From positions 248,001 to 312,000 of the forward strand of contig NZ_CANLQB010000005.1 of NCBI RefSeq assembly GCF_947493125.1: a stretch of DNA of 64,000 bases, read 5' to 3'. Origin of the DNA: an uncultured Roseobacter sp. GTDB taxonomy: Bacteria; Pseudomonadota; Alphaproteobacteria; Rhodobacterales; Rhodobacteraceae. A model generated the notes under the pieces. That model ran no database searches. It was not told where the DNA came from and worked only from the letters and a program-made list of their open reading frames with translations. Each line of letters begins with the position of its first letter. Within the stretch, counting starts at the first letter, position 1. Shown piece by piece: positions 18,237-27,096 of the stretch. Made by a program: the position numbers and the translations under genes.

Positions 18237-18676
18237 TCAGGCTCCGGAAAAGAGAAGGGCGGCACGGTGCCGTAGTCTTCATGGGTGGGGTTCACGATGT
18301 CCATGTCGCTGATCACCTCGCTGACGACGATGTAGTTCAGCCCGTCGCGTTCGTAGAACATGCCATCGGCGGTCACCGTATGCGCAGCAAGGCTCAGCTG
18401 TGTGTCGCCGCTGGCCGAGGTGGCGTCCTGCGCGATCTTCAACACCATGTAGACGGTGCCGTCTTCGGCCAGCAGACCCACCGGGATGCCCCCGGCCGAG
18501 CACCAGAGCGCGCAGGTGTGATGTGCCGAACCCACGACGGCATCCGGGCCGCCCATGACGCCGGAGTAGTAACACCAGGTGTCGATAATCTCTCCGGTGA
18601 CCTGAATGCGGGTGCCTTCGGCGGCGGTGGCGGGGAGTGCGAGGCTGCTCAGAAGCAGCGGTAGGGCGTATCGCAT
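18233..18676 (-). CDS. Exported Cys/His-rich protein of unknown function
   Basis: The 147-aa protein has a signal peptide ending ATAAE. The mature protein contains C35 (TWCYYSG), H52-H53, C55 and C59 (AHHTCALWCSAGGIP), so it has CxxxC with two adjacent His, a plausible metal site. The rest is beta-rich (VTGEIIDTW, TVYMVLKIAQD). It is the first gene of the three-gene operon ending in SCO. Start 18676 has AAGGAG upstream. I know of no characterised homolog. Confidence 0.78.
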   Translation of the reverse strand: MRYALPLLLSSLALPATAAEGTRIQVTGEIIDTWCYYSGVMGGPDAVVGSAHHTCALWCSAGGIPVGLLAEDGTVYMVLKIAQDATSASGDTQLSLAAHTVTADGMFYERDGLNYIVVSEVISDMDIVNPTHEDYGTVPPFSFPEPE

Positions 18677-18768
18677 CGATCATCTCCTTGCTGACGCTGG
18701 GGAAAGCCTACGGGGGGCGTGCGCGGCAGGCAATGCGCGAAAACCGGCTTGTCGATCACTTTTTCAAT

Positions 18769-18794
18769 GGAACCATTCACCGCGACGTCGCGTT
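18769..18794 (+). promoter_or_regulatory. EcfG (general stress response) type promoter of csbD
   Basis: GGAAC at 18769-18773 and CGTT at 18791-18794 are separated by 17 bp, matching the alphaproteobacterial EcfG sigma-factor consensus GGAAC-N16-17-CGTT. They lie 66 nt upstream of the csbD-like ATG. CsbD-like proteins are typical general-stress genes, so function and site agree. Confidence 0.7.
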
Positions 18795-18860
18795 GGTGGC
18801 ACAAGAGCATATGATGCGGATGTGCTTGGTTCAACGTGATCAACCGTAAAGGAGAGACCA

Positions 18861-19070
18861 ATGAACTGGGACATTATCAAAGGCAACTGGAAACAGATGA
18901 AAGGTCAGGTCCAGTCCAAGTGGGGCGAGCTGACCGACGATGAGATCGATCAGGCCGAAGGCGACCGCGAGCGCCTCGCCGGGCTCATCCAGGAGCGCTA
19001 TGGCGTGGCCAAGGATGAAGCCGAGCGTCAGATCGACGCCTTCATCGCAGAGAATAAGTCAGCCGCGTAA
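18861..19070 (+). CDS. CsbD-family stress protein
   Basis: The 69-aa soluble protein is a CsbD-like domain: MNWDIIKGNWKQMKGQVQ, then the acidic KWGELTDDEIDQAEGDRERL and the C-terminal helix YGVAKDEAERQIDAF. The family is induced by general stress in many bacteria but has no clear biochemical role. AAGGAGAG lies 5-12 nt upstream. It is preceded by an EcfG-type promoter and followed by a strong hairpin terminator, so it is probably monocistronic. Confidence 0.95.
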   Translation: MNWDIIKGNWKQMKGQVQSKWGELTDDEIDQAEGDRERLAGLIQERYGVAKDEAERQIDAFIAENKSAA

Positions 19071-19094
19071 TTACCTCGTCGCGACTGATTTCCT

Positions 19095-19125
19095 AAAGGG
19101 CGGTCCCGATCGGGGCCGTCCTTTT
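19095..19125 (+). terminator. Rho-independent terminator of csbD
   Basis: AAAGGGCGGTCCC pairs with GGGGCCGTCCTTT through two G-U pairs and a short GATC loop, followed by TTTT at 19122-19125. It lies 25 bp after the csbD stop. Confidence 0.8.
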
Positions 19126-19781
19126 ATGTGTGCGGGTCATGGGGGCTCAAGAGCGGTGTGCGGCGTGGGCAAGGGCGGGGATACGGGACAGCCGTGGTGT
19201 CTCTAAGACACACGGGCTGCCGCCCGGCGACACCGCGCGCGCCAGATGTGACATCGGTGCCGTTCGGGACAGCTGTGGTCGGGTCGGGAATAGAGTCTGT
19301 CGCCTGCCTTGAGCGGCCCCGAGGGCCCGGGACTATCCCCGAACTCACAGAGGTAAGGCTATCGTTCATAGGTGTGGGTCACGTGCGGAGTGGCCATGGA
19401 CCGTACCATGAGGGCAGCAACTATGCGCCCCGGTTCTGCTGCGGCACGTCGGAAAGCGGAGAGATGAGTACTCCGGACTGACCCGCCCCCCCAAGGTTCT
19501 GCGATTTTACCCTGGTTCTGCCGCTGCGGGGCGGTGATCTCGATGCGGTTTTGGCAGATGGCACGGTGGAGTTTCTGGCGGCCATGGGCTGGCAAGGGAG
19601 CGCGTTTTGGCGACCCATGCGCGTGCTGTGCGGCTGTCGTTCTGCTGCCCGTGGGTGGATTGCTGCTGACAGGGCTCATTGGCCTCGCGGTGCGGCGCAA
19701 CGAGCAGGCGGGGCATTGTCTCGGGGGCTTTCAAGCCCTGACGGTCGGATGGGCCGCAGGGCCCACGCGGCGTAGGAGGCC
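19126..19781. other. 656-bp region without a convincing gene
   Basis: Open frames here have no good ribosome-binding site, no recognisable domain and codon use unlike the neighbours. I see a 15-mer repeated with one mismatch 81 bp apart (CGGGACAGCCGTGGT at 19184 and CGGGACAGCTGTGGT at 19265). There is also a compound hairpin around 19186-19215 (CAGCC and GTGTC-TCTAA-GACAC-GGCTG) and a GGGCTTTCAAGCCC palindrome near 19724-19738. It may hold a structured RNA or decayed sequence; nothing more can be supported. Confidence 0.5.
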
Positions 19782-21674
19782 CTAGGCCTTTGCGTAGCCG
19801 ACGGTTTGCAGGGCCGCCGTGATCTCGTCGAGAATGGCCGGGTCGTCGATGGTGGCGGGCATCTTGAAGTCGTGCCCATCGGCGATCTTGACCACCGTGG
19901 CGCGCAGGATCTTGCCCGATCGCGTTTTGGGCAGGCGGTCGACCACCACGGCCGTCTTGAAGGCCGCGACCGGGCCGATCTGTTCGCGCACCAGCTTGAC
20001 GCATTCGCGGGTGATCTCGTCATGGGGGCGGTTGACGCCCTTGGTCAGACAGAGCAGGCCGAGGGGCGATTGCCCTTTGAGCGTGTCCGACACCCCGACC
20101 ACCGCGCATTCAGCCACATCGGGGTGGCCGGCGAGCACCTCCTCCATGGCGCCGGTCGAGAGCCGGTGGCCCGCCACGTTGATCACGTCGTCGGTGCGCG
20201 CCATGATGTAGAGATAGCCATCCTCGTCCATCATGCCGGCATCGCCGGTTTCGTAGTAGCCGGGGAAGGTGGTGAGGTAGCTTTTCTGGAACCGCTCCGT
20301 GGCGTTCCAGAGCGTGGGCAGGGTGCCGGGGGGCAGCGGCAGCTTGATGGCGATGGCGCCCAGTTCGCCCGGTTTTTGCGGATGGCCCGCTTCGTCGAGG
20401 ATCTGCACGTCATAGCCGGGCATCGCGACGGTGGGCGAGCCGATCTTCACCGGCAGTGCTTCGAGCCCTGCGGGGTTGCCGGCGATGGTGTAGCCGGTTT
20501 CCGTCTGCCACCAGTGGTCGTAGACGGGGATCTGCAGCAGGTCCTGCGCCCATTCAATCGTATCCGGGTCCGCCCGTTCGCCCGCGAGGTAGAGCGCGCG
20601 CAGGCCGGAGAGGTCGTATTTGGCCTTGTAGGCACCCTTGGGGTCTTCGCGCTTGACCGCGCGGATGGCCGTGGGCGCGGTGAAGAAGCTGCGCACGTTG
20701 TGCTCGGAGATCACGCGCCAGAAGGTGCCCGCGTCGGGGGTGCCCACGGGCTTGCCTTCGAAGACCACGGTGGTGTTGCCGTGGATGAGGGGCCCGTAGC
20801 AGATATAGCTGTGGCCCACGACCCAGCCCACATCCGAGGCGGCCCAGAACACATCGCCCGGGTCGCATTGGTAGATGTTCTTCATGGTCCAGTTCAGCGC
20901 AACCAGATGCCCGCCGGTGGGCCGGACAACGCCCTTGGGCGCGCCGGTGGTCCCGGAGGTGTAGAGGATGTAGGCCGGATGATTGCCTTCGACGGGCACA
21001 CAATCTGCCGGGGTCACATCTTTCTGGACCTCATGCCAGTCGAGGTCGCGCCCGGGGATCAGCTCTGCCCGTTCCTGCTCTCTTTGCAGAATTATGCAAA
21101 CATCAGGCGTGTGGTTTGCAAACTCGATGGCGCCATCCAGCAGCGGTTTGTAGTGGATGACGCGCCCCGGCTCGAGCCCGCAGGAGGCAGCAAGGATGGC
21201 CTTGGGCGCGCAGTCGTCGATGCGCACGGCCAGTTCGTTGGCCGCAAACCCACCGAAGACCACCGAGTGGATGGCGCCGATGCGCGCGCAGGCCAGCATC
21301 GCCTCCAGCGCTTCGGGCACCATCGGCATGTAGATGATCACGCGATCCCCTTTTGTGACCCCCTGGGCCACAAGCGCACCGGCGAGCGCGGCCACGCGGG
21401 TCTGCAGCTCGGCGTAGGTCAGCGTCGACTTGGTGCCGGTGATCGGGCTGTCGTGGATGATGGCGGGCTGATCGCCCCGGCCCTGTTCCACATGGCGGTC
21501 CACGGCGTTGTAGCAGCCGTTGGTCAGCCCGTCGGCGAACCATTCATACATGTTGTCGCCACGCTCGAACAGCGCCTTGCTGGGGGGCTTTGTCCAGTGG
21601 ATGGCCTCCGCCGCCTGCATCCAGAACCCTTCGGGATCAGCCATGCTGGCCTCATAGGTGGCGCGGTAGGTCAT
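19782..21674 (-). CDS. prpE: Propionyl-CoA synthetase
   Basis: The 630-aa ANL-superfamily ligase activates propionate (also acetate or acrylate) to the CoA ester via an acyl-AMP. The AMP-binding P-loop-like YTSGTTGAPKG is in the middle. WAASDVGWVVGHSYI and YETGDAGMMDEDGY are acetyl/propionyl-CoA synthetase signatures. The catalytic Lys is in LPKTRSGKILR near the C-terminus, the usual site of regulatory acylation. Length and end motif fit PrpE better than Acs (about 650 aa). Start MTYRATYEAS at 21674. The gene contains a TATGCAAA-N14-TTTGCAAA pair at 21093-21122. Confidence 0.9.
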   Translation of the reverse strand: MTYRATYEASMADPEGFWMQAAEAIHWTKPPSKALFERGDNMYEWFADGLTNGCYNAVDRHVEQGRGDQPAIIHDSPITGTKSTLTYAELQTRVAALAGALVAQGVTKGDRVIIYMPMVPEALEAMLACARIGAIHSVVFGGFAANELAVRIDDCAPKAILAASCGLEPGRVIHYKPLLDGAIEFANHTPDVCIILQREQERAELIPGRDLDWHEVQKDVTPADCVPVEGNHPAYILYTSGTTGAPKGVVRPTGGHLVALNWTMKNIYQCDPGDVFWAASDVGWVVGHSYICYGPLIHGNTTVVFEGKPVGTPDAGTFWRVISEHNVRSFFTAPTAIRAVKREDPKGAYKAKYDLSGLRALYLAGERADPDTIEWAQDLLQIPVYDHWWQTETGYTIAGNPAGLEALPVKIGSPTVAMPGYDVQILDEAGHPQKPGELGAIAIKLPLPPGTLPTLWNATERFQKSYLTTFPGYYETGDAGMMDEDGYLYIMARTDDVINVAGHRLSTGAMEEVLAGHPDVAECAVVGVSDTLKGQSPLGLLCLTKGVNRPHDEITRECVKLVREQIGPVAAFKTAVVVDRLPKTRSGKILRATVVKIADGHDFKMPATIDDPAILDEITAALQTVGYAKA

Positions 21675-21750
21675 GGACAAAAACTCCCCCTCATTGGTCC
21701 TCGGCGCCATGGTTAAGCGCAAGCGACAGGGGCGCGCAAGACTGTGAGGG

Positions 21751-22068
21751 CTAACGGCGGCCGATAATCTCGCGGATCGGGCTGGCAGCGACGCCGCCAT
21801 TGGTGCTGATCGAGTCGGCGTTGAGGACGCGCTGCACCACATCTTCGCAGTCGCCCGCCTCAAGCGGATTGCAGCCCCAGCGGCGGTTGTAGACGCGCAC
21901 CTCACCGGTCAGCACCGTGCTGCCGCGCTGCTGAAATTCGCGGATGATGGTTTCATAGTCGCGCCCATGCACCGTCACGGTCCCCGATGTGGCAGAGGCA
22001 AAAGCCGTGGTGGCGTTGAGGGCGACGGCGGTCGCGAGGATCAGGGCGGGACGCCAAGACTGTGTCAT
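21751..22068 (-). CDS. Small exported protein, paralog 1 of a tandem three-gene family
   Basis: The 105-aa protein has a signal peptide (LILATAVALNATTAFA). The mature domain GTVTVHGRDYETIIREF, then EVRVYNRRWGCNPLEAGDCEDVV, matches the core of the next two genes: TVTV-x-G-R-x-Y-E, V-R-V, Cys, then GDC. Two Cys probably form a disulfide. AGGAGAG lies upstream of ATG 22068. Function unknown. It diverges from the other two by having a cleavable signal rather than a lipobox. Confidence 0.75.
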   Translation of the reverse strand: MTQSWRPALILATAVALNATTAFASATSGTVTVHGRDYETIIREFQQRGSTVLTGEVRVYNRRWGCNPLEAGDCEDVVQRVLNADSISTNGGVAASPIREIIGRR

Positions 22069-22203
22069 GCAAGCTCTCCTTTATCTGAGCGTTCGGGCGG
22101 CAGGGCCCGGTGTGTGTACGCTCCATTTAGGGAGGGGCGCGCAGGCTTGCGGCCAATGTGTCAGGCTCTCCGGCGCATGTGATGGCCCGTGACCGGTGGG
22201 TCG

Positions 22204-22473
22204 CTATTCGCGGTCGAAAGGGAAGTAGTCGCGCCCGAAGCGGACGGCGGCGGCGCAATCTCCGGGGCTGGCGAGCTTGCAGGGATAATAGGAGTTGTAC
22301 ACCCGGGCGCTGGTGGTCTGGTAGGTGCCGTTCGGCCCTTCGATGGTCCGGGTCCGCAGGGTATAGGGCTCGTCATCGACAATGATGGTGCTGAGGCGCG
22401 TGTCGATGACGCGGGTGCCGCAGGCCGCGAGCGTCGCAAGGACCAGCACGAGCAAAGAGATGCGCAAAATCAC
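22204..22473 (-). CDS. Small lipoprotein, paralog 2 of the tandem family
   Basis: The 89-aa lipoprotein (LATLAAC lipobox, Cys18) starts at GTG 22473, which has AGGAGG 8-9 nt upstream. The core is LSTIIVDDEPYTLRTRTIEG, then SARVYNSYYPCKLASPGDCAAAVRFG. It is clearly homologous to the 22498-22767 gene (same length, lipobox position and GDCAAAV) and more distantly to 21751-22068. No known function. Confidence 0.75.
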   Translation of the reverse strand: MILRISLLVLVLATLAACGTRVIDTRLSTIIVDDEPYTLRTRTIEGPNGTYQTTSARVYNSYYPCKLASPGDCAAAVRFGRDYFPFDRE

Positions 22474-22497
22474 CGGGAACGCCTCCTGTCGGTCGGT

Positions 22498-22767
22498 TCA
22501 GTCATTGTCGCGGACGCCGCTTTCCCGCCCGCGGCGCACGGCGGCGGCGCAATCGCCCGGGCTGTCGATCTTGCAGAGGGCATAGCCGCCGCGCACGCGC
22601 ACGCTGGTGGTTTCGAACTGCCCGCCGGGCCCGTCGATGGTGCGGGTGCGCAGCTCATACTCGCGGCCATCGACCGTGACGGTGCTCAGCCGGTCAGCGC
22701 TTGCGGTGGCGCAGGCCCCGAGGGCCAGCAGGGCAAGGGCTGCGAGAGAGCGAGGTGCTGTGAACAC
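22498..22767 (-). CDS. Small lipoprotein, paralog 3 of the tandem family
   Basis: The 89-aa lipoprotein (ALLALGACATAS lipobox) has the core LSTVTVDGREYELRTRTIDG and SVRVRGGYALCKIDSPGDCAAAV. I set the start at GTG 22767 because it gives exactly the same length and lipobox spacing as paralog 2, with GGAAAGGG about 10 nt upstream. An ATG at 22833 would add 22 residues ahead of the signal peptide. It lies 130 bp beyond the 3' end of maeB. Confidence 0.7.
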   Translation of the reverse strand: MFTAPRSLAALALLALGACATASADRLSTVTVDGREYELRTRTIDGPGGQFETTSVRVRGGYALCKIDSPGDCAAAVRRGRESGVRDND

Positions 22768-22897
22768 GTGGACGGGGCCCTTTCCTTCAGAGACCACGGC
22801 GCGGCGGAACTGCGCGCCACTCTTTCCAGACATGTGTTCTTCGCGCCTGAAATCAACCGCGGGTCGGTGGTTTCGCCGCGCTCCCCCGATGCCGGGA

Positions 22898-25174
22898 TCA
22901 GCCGTAGTGATCCACCGGCGTGCCGGCGATGGCGGACATGTTCAGGAGCCCCCGCGCGGTGATCGAGGGCGAAACGATATGGGCGCGGTTGCCCATGCCC
23001 ATCAGGATCGGGCCAACTTCGAGCCCGCCGCCCTTCATTTTCAGGATGTTGCGCACGCCCGAGGCGGCGTCCGCATGGGCGAAGACCAGCACGTTGGCCG
23101 CCCCCTCGGGCATGCGGTTGCCGGGCAGGATGCGCGCGCGCAGCTCCGGATCGAGGGCGGTGTCGATGTTCATCTCGCCTTCGTAGCAGAAGTCGTGGCC
23201 CTGCGCGTCGAGCATGCGGATCGCCGCGCGCAGGCGCCCGCCGGTGCCGTCGCCGCGGTTGCCGAACTGCGACTGCGAGCAGAAGGCGATGCGCGGCTCG
23301 ATCCCGAAGCGGCGCACGTGGCGGGCCGCCCCGATGGCGATCTCGGCGATCTGCTCGGGGTCGGGGTGCAGGTGTACCTGCGTGTCGGCCACGAAGAGCG
23401 GCCCGTCTTCGAGGATCATCATCGAGAGCGCGCCGACGGGATGCGGCTCGCCGCGTCCCAGGATCTGGTTCACGTAGTTCAGATGCCAGCTGAATTCGCC
23501 GAAGGTGCCGCAGATCAGGCTGTCGGCCTCGCCCCGGTGCACCATCACGGCACCAATGGCGGTGGTGTTGGTGCGCATGATCGCGCGGGCGATGTCGGGT
23601 GTGCCGCCGCGCCGGGCCATCAGCTCGTGGTAGGTTTCCCAGTAGTCGCGATAGCGGGCGTCGTTTTCAGGGTTCACCAGGTCGAAGTCCGTCTCGAGCG
23701 CGATGGTGAGGCCCGCTCGGGCGATGCGGGTTTCGATGACCTCGGGGCGGCCAATGAGGATCGGACGTTCGGTGGTTTCCTCGAGCATGGCCTGGGCGCA
23801 GCGCAGCACGCGCTCGTCCTCGCCTTCGGCAAATACGATGCGGCGGGGGGCCTGCCGCGCGGCCTGGAACACCGGGCGCATGAGCAGGGCGGATTTGAAG
23901 ACCGAGCCGTCGAGCTTCTGGCGATAGGCGTCGAGGTCCTCGATGGGCCGGGTGGCCACGCCGGTTTCCATCGCCGCCTGTGCCACGGCGGAGGAGACAA
24001 CACTGACCAATCGGGGGTCGAAGGGTTTCGGGATCAGGTAGTCGGGCCCGAAGGTGAGCTGTTCACCCTGGTAGGCGGCGGCGGCTTCGGCGGAGGTGGT
24101 GGCGCGGGCAAGCTCGGCGATGCCGTCGATACAGGCGAGCTGCATCTCGTCGTTGATCACCGTGGCACCCACGTCCAGCGCACCCCGGAAGATGAAGGGG
24201 AAGCAGAGCACGTTGTTGACCTGATTGGGAAAATCGCTGCGGCCCGTGGCGATGATCGCCTCGGGGGCGACCTCGCGGGCCAGCTCGGGCAGGATTTCCG
24301 GCGTCGGGTTGGCCAGTGCAAAGATGATCGGGCGTTTGGTCATTTTCTTAACCAGCTCGGGGCTGAGCACGCCGGGGCCGGAGAGGCCGAGGAAGAGATC
24401 CGCGTCGGGGATCACGTCCTCGAGCGTGCGCAGGTCGGAGGGTTGCGCGAACTCGGCCTTGGAGGGGTTCATGTCGATCTCGCGGCCTTCATAGACCAGC
24501 CCGTGGATGTCGCAGAGCCAGACGTTTTCGCGTCTCACGCCCAGCTTCAGCAGCATGTTGAGGCAGGCAATACCGGCGGCACCTCCGCCGGTGGAGACGA
24601 TCTTGATGTCTTCGAAGGTTTTGCCCGCGACATGCAGGGCGTTTTTCGCAGCGGCCCCCACGACGATGGCGGTGCCGTGCTGATCGTCGTGGAAGACGGG
24701 GATGTTCATCCGTTCGCGGCAGATGCGCTCGACGGTGAAACAGTCGGGTGCCTTGATGTCTTCGAGGTTGATCGCGCCAAAGGTGGGCCCGAGGGCGCAG
24801 ACGATATCGGCGAGCTTCTCGGGGTCGGTCTCGTCCACTTCGATGTCGAAGCAGTCGATGCCTGCGAATTTCTTGAAGAGCACCGCCTTGCCTTCCATCA
24901 CCGGCTTGGAGGCCAGCGCGCCGATGTTGCCGAGGCCCAGGACCGCCGAGCCGTTGGACACGACCGCGACGAGATTGCCGCGGGCGGTGTAGCGGGCGGC
25001 GGCGGCGGGGTCCTCCTTGATCTCCAGGCAGGCTTCGGCCACGCCGGGGGAGTAGGCGCGGGCCAGATCACGCCCGTTGGCGAGCGGCTTGGTGGCGCGA
25101 ATCTCGAGTTTTCCGGGTTTGGGAAATTCATGATAGTCGAGTGCGGCCTGCCGCAGGTTTGTGGTGTCACTCAT
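22898..25174 (-). CDS. maeB: NADP-dependent malic enzyme with phosphotransacetylase-like C-terminal domain
   Basis: The 758-aa enzyme decarboxylates malate to pyruvate, producing NADPH. The N-terminal malic-enzyme part (about residues 1-430) shows [12 protein letters not shown], the catalytic FHDDQHGTA, and the nucleotide-binding [12 protein letters not shown]. The C-terminal part (about 430-758) is homologous to phosphate acetyltransferase ([29 protein letters not shown]) and is regulatory in the MaeB family. Start MSDTTNLRQ at 25174; GGAGG lies about 11 nt upstream. Divergent from the cupin gene. Confidence 0.95.
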   Translation of the reverse strand: MSDTTNLRQAALDYHEFPKPGKLEIRATKPLANGRDLARAYSPGVAEACLEIKEDPAAAARYTARGNLVAVVSNGSAVLGLGNIGALASKPVMEGKAVLFKKFAGIDCFDIEVDETDPEKLADIVCALGPTFGAINLEDIKAPDCFTVERICRERMNIPVFHDDQHGTAIVVGAAAKNALHVAGKTFEDIKIVSTGGGAAGIACLNMLLKLGVRRENVWLCDIHGLVYEGREIDMNPSKAEFAQPSDLRTLEDVIPDADLFLGLSGPGVLSPELVKKMTKRPIIFALANPTPEILPELAREVAPEAIIATGRSDFPNQVNNVLCFPFIFRGALDVGATVINDEMQLACIDGIAELARATTSAEAAAAYQGEQLTFGPDYLIPKPFDPRLVSVVSSAVAQAAMETGVATRPIEDLDAYRQKLDGSVFKSALLMRPVFQAARQAPRRIVFAEGEDERVLRCAQAMLEETTERPILIGRPEVIETRIARAGLTIALETDFDLVNPENDARYRDYWETYHELMARRGGTPDIARAIMRTNTTAIGAVMVHRGEADSLICGTFGEFSWHLNYVNQILGRGEPHPVGALSMMILEDGPLFVADTQVHLHPDPEQIAEIAIGAARHVRRFGIEPRIAFCSQSQFGNRGDGTGGRLRAAIRMLDAQGHDFCYEGEMNIDTALDPELRARILPGNRMPEGAANVLVFAHADAASGVRNILKMKGGGLEVGPILMGMGNRAHIVSPSITARGLLNMSAIAGTPVDHYG

Positions 25175-25314
25175 GGTCTGGCTGCCTCCTGCCCCGGGAT
25201 CGTTTAGTGTTAAACCACTTGTCCGCAGGGGCCAAGGTGCTGATTTTTTGCGCGGGCCGCGTCTTGTCAATTGCTCCGGCGGGCCGCAGGATGCGGCGCG
25301 ACCAGGGAGGGGAC

Positions 25315-26406
25315 ATGGGCGAGATCAGGGCCGAGGTGCTGTTGCCGACGCAGGAGCTGCGCGACGATATTCCGTTTTTCACCAAGGTGTTGGGGATGCG
25401 GATGGATATGATCTATCCGGCGGACGACCCCTCTGTCGCGGTGTTTTCGGGGCACGGCCTGCGGGTCCGGGTCGAAAAGGACGCCGATACGCCGCCGGGG
25501 ATGCTGCGGCTGCTGACAGATACGCCGGAGGAGGTGGCCGGGGGGCAGCGCGATCTGGTGGCGCCCAATGGCACGCGGGTGGAGGTGCGCCCGTTGCACG
25601 AGCCGCTGGTGATGCCCGAGACGGTGCACAGCTTTGTGGTGCGGCGGCTGGCGGATCAGGCGCCGTGGATCATCGGGCGCGCGGGTATGCACTATCGCGA
25701 TCTGATCCCGGACCGGCTGGGCGGGTCGATCATCGCCAGCCATATCCGCATCCCCGATGGCGGGCCGGTGCCGGATATGGTGCATTACCACACCGTGGGG
25801 TTTCAGCTCATCTTCTGTTATCGCGGCTGGGTCGATCTGGTCTATGAGGACCAGGGGGAGCCCTTTCGGTTACATGCGGGGAACTGCGTGATACAGCCGC
25901 CGGAGATCCGCCACCGGGTGCTCTATGCCTCGGACAATATCGAGGTGATCGAGATCGGGGTGCCGGCGGAGCACGTGACGACGATTGATCACGAGATGGA
26001 CCTGCCGAATGGGCCGGCCAATCCGGACCGGGTATTTCAGGGGCAGAGATTTGTGCATCACACAGCGGACGGTGCCGCCTGGGCGCCGTTCCGGGTGCCG
26101 GGGTTCCAGAGCCGGGATACCACGATTGCCGAGCACACCGGAGATGTGGCGGGCGTGCATGTGGTGCGGTCCAATGGGGCCGGGAGCCCCTGGACGCGGC
26201 ACAACAGCGACATCCTCTTCACCTTCGTGATGGAAGGCGGGATGGTGCTGGAAGGTGAGGGCCGGGAGCCTTTTGCGCTGCAGGCGGGTGATGCCTTCGT
26301 GATCCCGCCGGGACTGCCGGTGCGCTATGCCGAGGCGACCGAGGATCTGGAGCTGCTGGAGGTCTCGCTGCCCGGCGCGTTCCGGACAGAGACCGTCGCG
26401 CGTTAA
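25315..26406 (+). CDS. VOC (glyoxalase-like) plus bicupin fusion protein
   Basis: The 363-aa protein is a fusion of three double-stranded-beta-type modules. Residues 1-55 (EVLLPTQELRDDIPFFTKVLGMRMD) read as half of a glyoxalase/VOC domain. Two cupins follow: cupin 1 around 140-225 (MVHYHTVGFQLIFCYRGWVDL, PPEIRHRVLYAS) and cupin 2 around 275-360 (TRHNSDILFTFVMEGGMVL, AFVIPPGLPVRYAE). Metal-binding His candidates are visible in both cupins. A dioxygenase or isomerase role is possible; the substrate is unknown. ATG 25315 has GGGAGGGG upstream. The stop overlaps the convergent DUF3072 stop. Confidence 0.78.
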   Translation: MGEIRAEVLLPTQELRDDIPFFTKVLGMRMDMIYPADDPSVAVFSGHGLRVRVEKDADTPPGMLRLLTDTPEEVAGGQRDLVAPNGTRVEVRPLHEPLVMPETVHSFVVRRLADQAPWIIGRAGMHYRDLIPDRLGGSIIASHIRIPDGGPVPDMVHYHTVGFQLIFCYRGWVDLVYEDQGEPFRLHAGNCVIQPPEIRHRVLYASDNIEVIEIGVPAEHVTTIDHEMDLPNGPANPDRVFQGQRFVHHTADGAAWAPFRVPGFQSRDTTIAEHTGDVAGVHVVRSNGAGSPWTRHNSDILFTFVMEGGMVLEGEGREPFALQAGDAFVIPPGLPVRYAEATEDLELLEVSLPGAFRTETVAR

Positions 26407-26615
26407 TCCAGATCGTGCAGCTCACGCAGCGCGGCGATGCGCTTTTGCGCCTGCGCTTCTGTCAGGCTGGCATCGAAAGTTTCGGATGTCGTGTCACAAA
26501 GCGCACGCAGGCGGGCGGCGGTTTCTTCGGTCATCTCGCCCGATCCGCTGTCGGGGGTGTCGAGGTCGATGGCCTGCGGGCCGGCGATGATGTCACCGTC
26601 TGTCTTGGGGTCCAT
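26403..26615 (-). CDS. DUF3072-family small protein
   Basis: The 70-aa protein has an acidic N-terminus and the family core MTEETAARLRALCDTTSETFDASLTEAQAQKRIAALRE, here spread over residues 28-65. The family has no assigned function; the C-terminal helix pair resembles DNA-interacting or SAP-like helices in shape only. GGAGAGA precedes ATG 26615. Its TAA overlaps that of the cupin gene. Confidence 0.85.
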   Translation of the reverse strand: MDPKTDGDIIAGPQAIDLDTPDSGSGEMTEETAARLRALCDTTSETFDASLTEAQAQKRIAALRELHDLD

Positions 26616-26695
26616 GATGTCTCTCCATGTCGATTGCTGTGGGCAAAACGCGCCGCGGAGATTAAAAGTTCCTGAGCGGGTTTCGTGAGGGGACG

Positions 26696-27091
26696 ATGTC
26701 AGATCAATTGAGACAGGCGGCGGCAGCGGTGCGCGACAACGCGCATGCGCCCTATTCGCAGTTCAAGGTGGGCGCCGCCATTCGGGGCGCCTCCGGGGCG
26801 GTCTATGTGGGCTGCAACGTGGAGAATGTGGCCTATCCCGAGGGTACTTGCGCCGAAGCGGGGGCCATCTCGGCGATGGTGGCCGCGGGCGAGACTGAGC
26901 TCACCGAAGCCTATGTGATCGCAGGATCGCCGATGCCGGTGACGCCCTGCGGGGGCTGTCGCCAGAAGCTGGCGGAATTTGCTGCGGGCGAGGTGCCGGT
27001 GACCATGGCAACCACCGGGGGGGTGGAGCAGGTCACCACCGTGGCCGAGCTTTTGCCCGGCGTGTTCAACGCAGCGCATATGGAGCGCTGA
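26696..27091 (+). CDS. cdd: Cytidine deaminase
   Basis: The 131-aa zinc enzyme deaminates cytidine and deoxycytidine to uridine and deoxyuridine. The zinc ligands are C52 (in TCAEAGA, with catalytic Glu54), C85 and C88 (PCGGCRQ), the three-Cys pattern of tetrameric CDAs. FKVGAAIR and [10 protein letters not shown] are substrate-binding motifs. GAGGGGA lies before ATG 26696. First gene of the salvage operon cdd-deoA-deoB-upp, 5 bp from deoA. Confidence 0.96.
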   Translation: MSDQLRQAAAAVRDNAHAPYSQFKVGAAIRGASGAVYVGCNVENVAYPEGTCAEAGAISAMVAAGETELTEAYVIAGSPMPVTPCGGCRQKLAEFAAGEVPVTMATTGGVEQVTTVAELLPGVFNAAHMER

Positions 27092-27096
27092 CGGGT

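Noticed and set aside
19128-19481. 117-codon frame after csbD
   Set aside because: Starts within the terminator T tract, no ribosome-binding site, composition unlike neighbours.
22607-25207. Long open frame antisense to maeB
   Set aside because: Opposite the full MaeB coding sequence, with biased composition and no recognisable protein.
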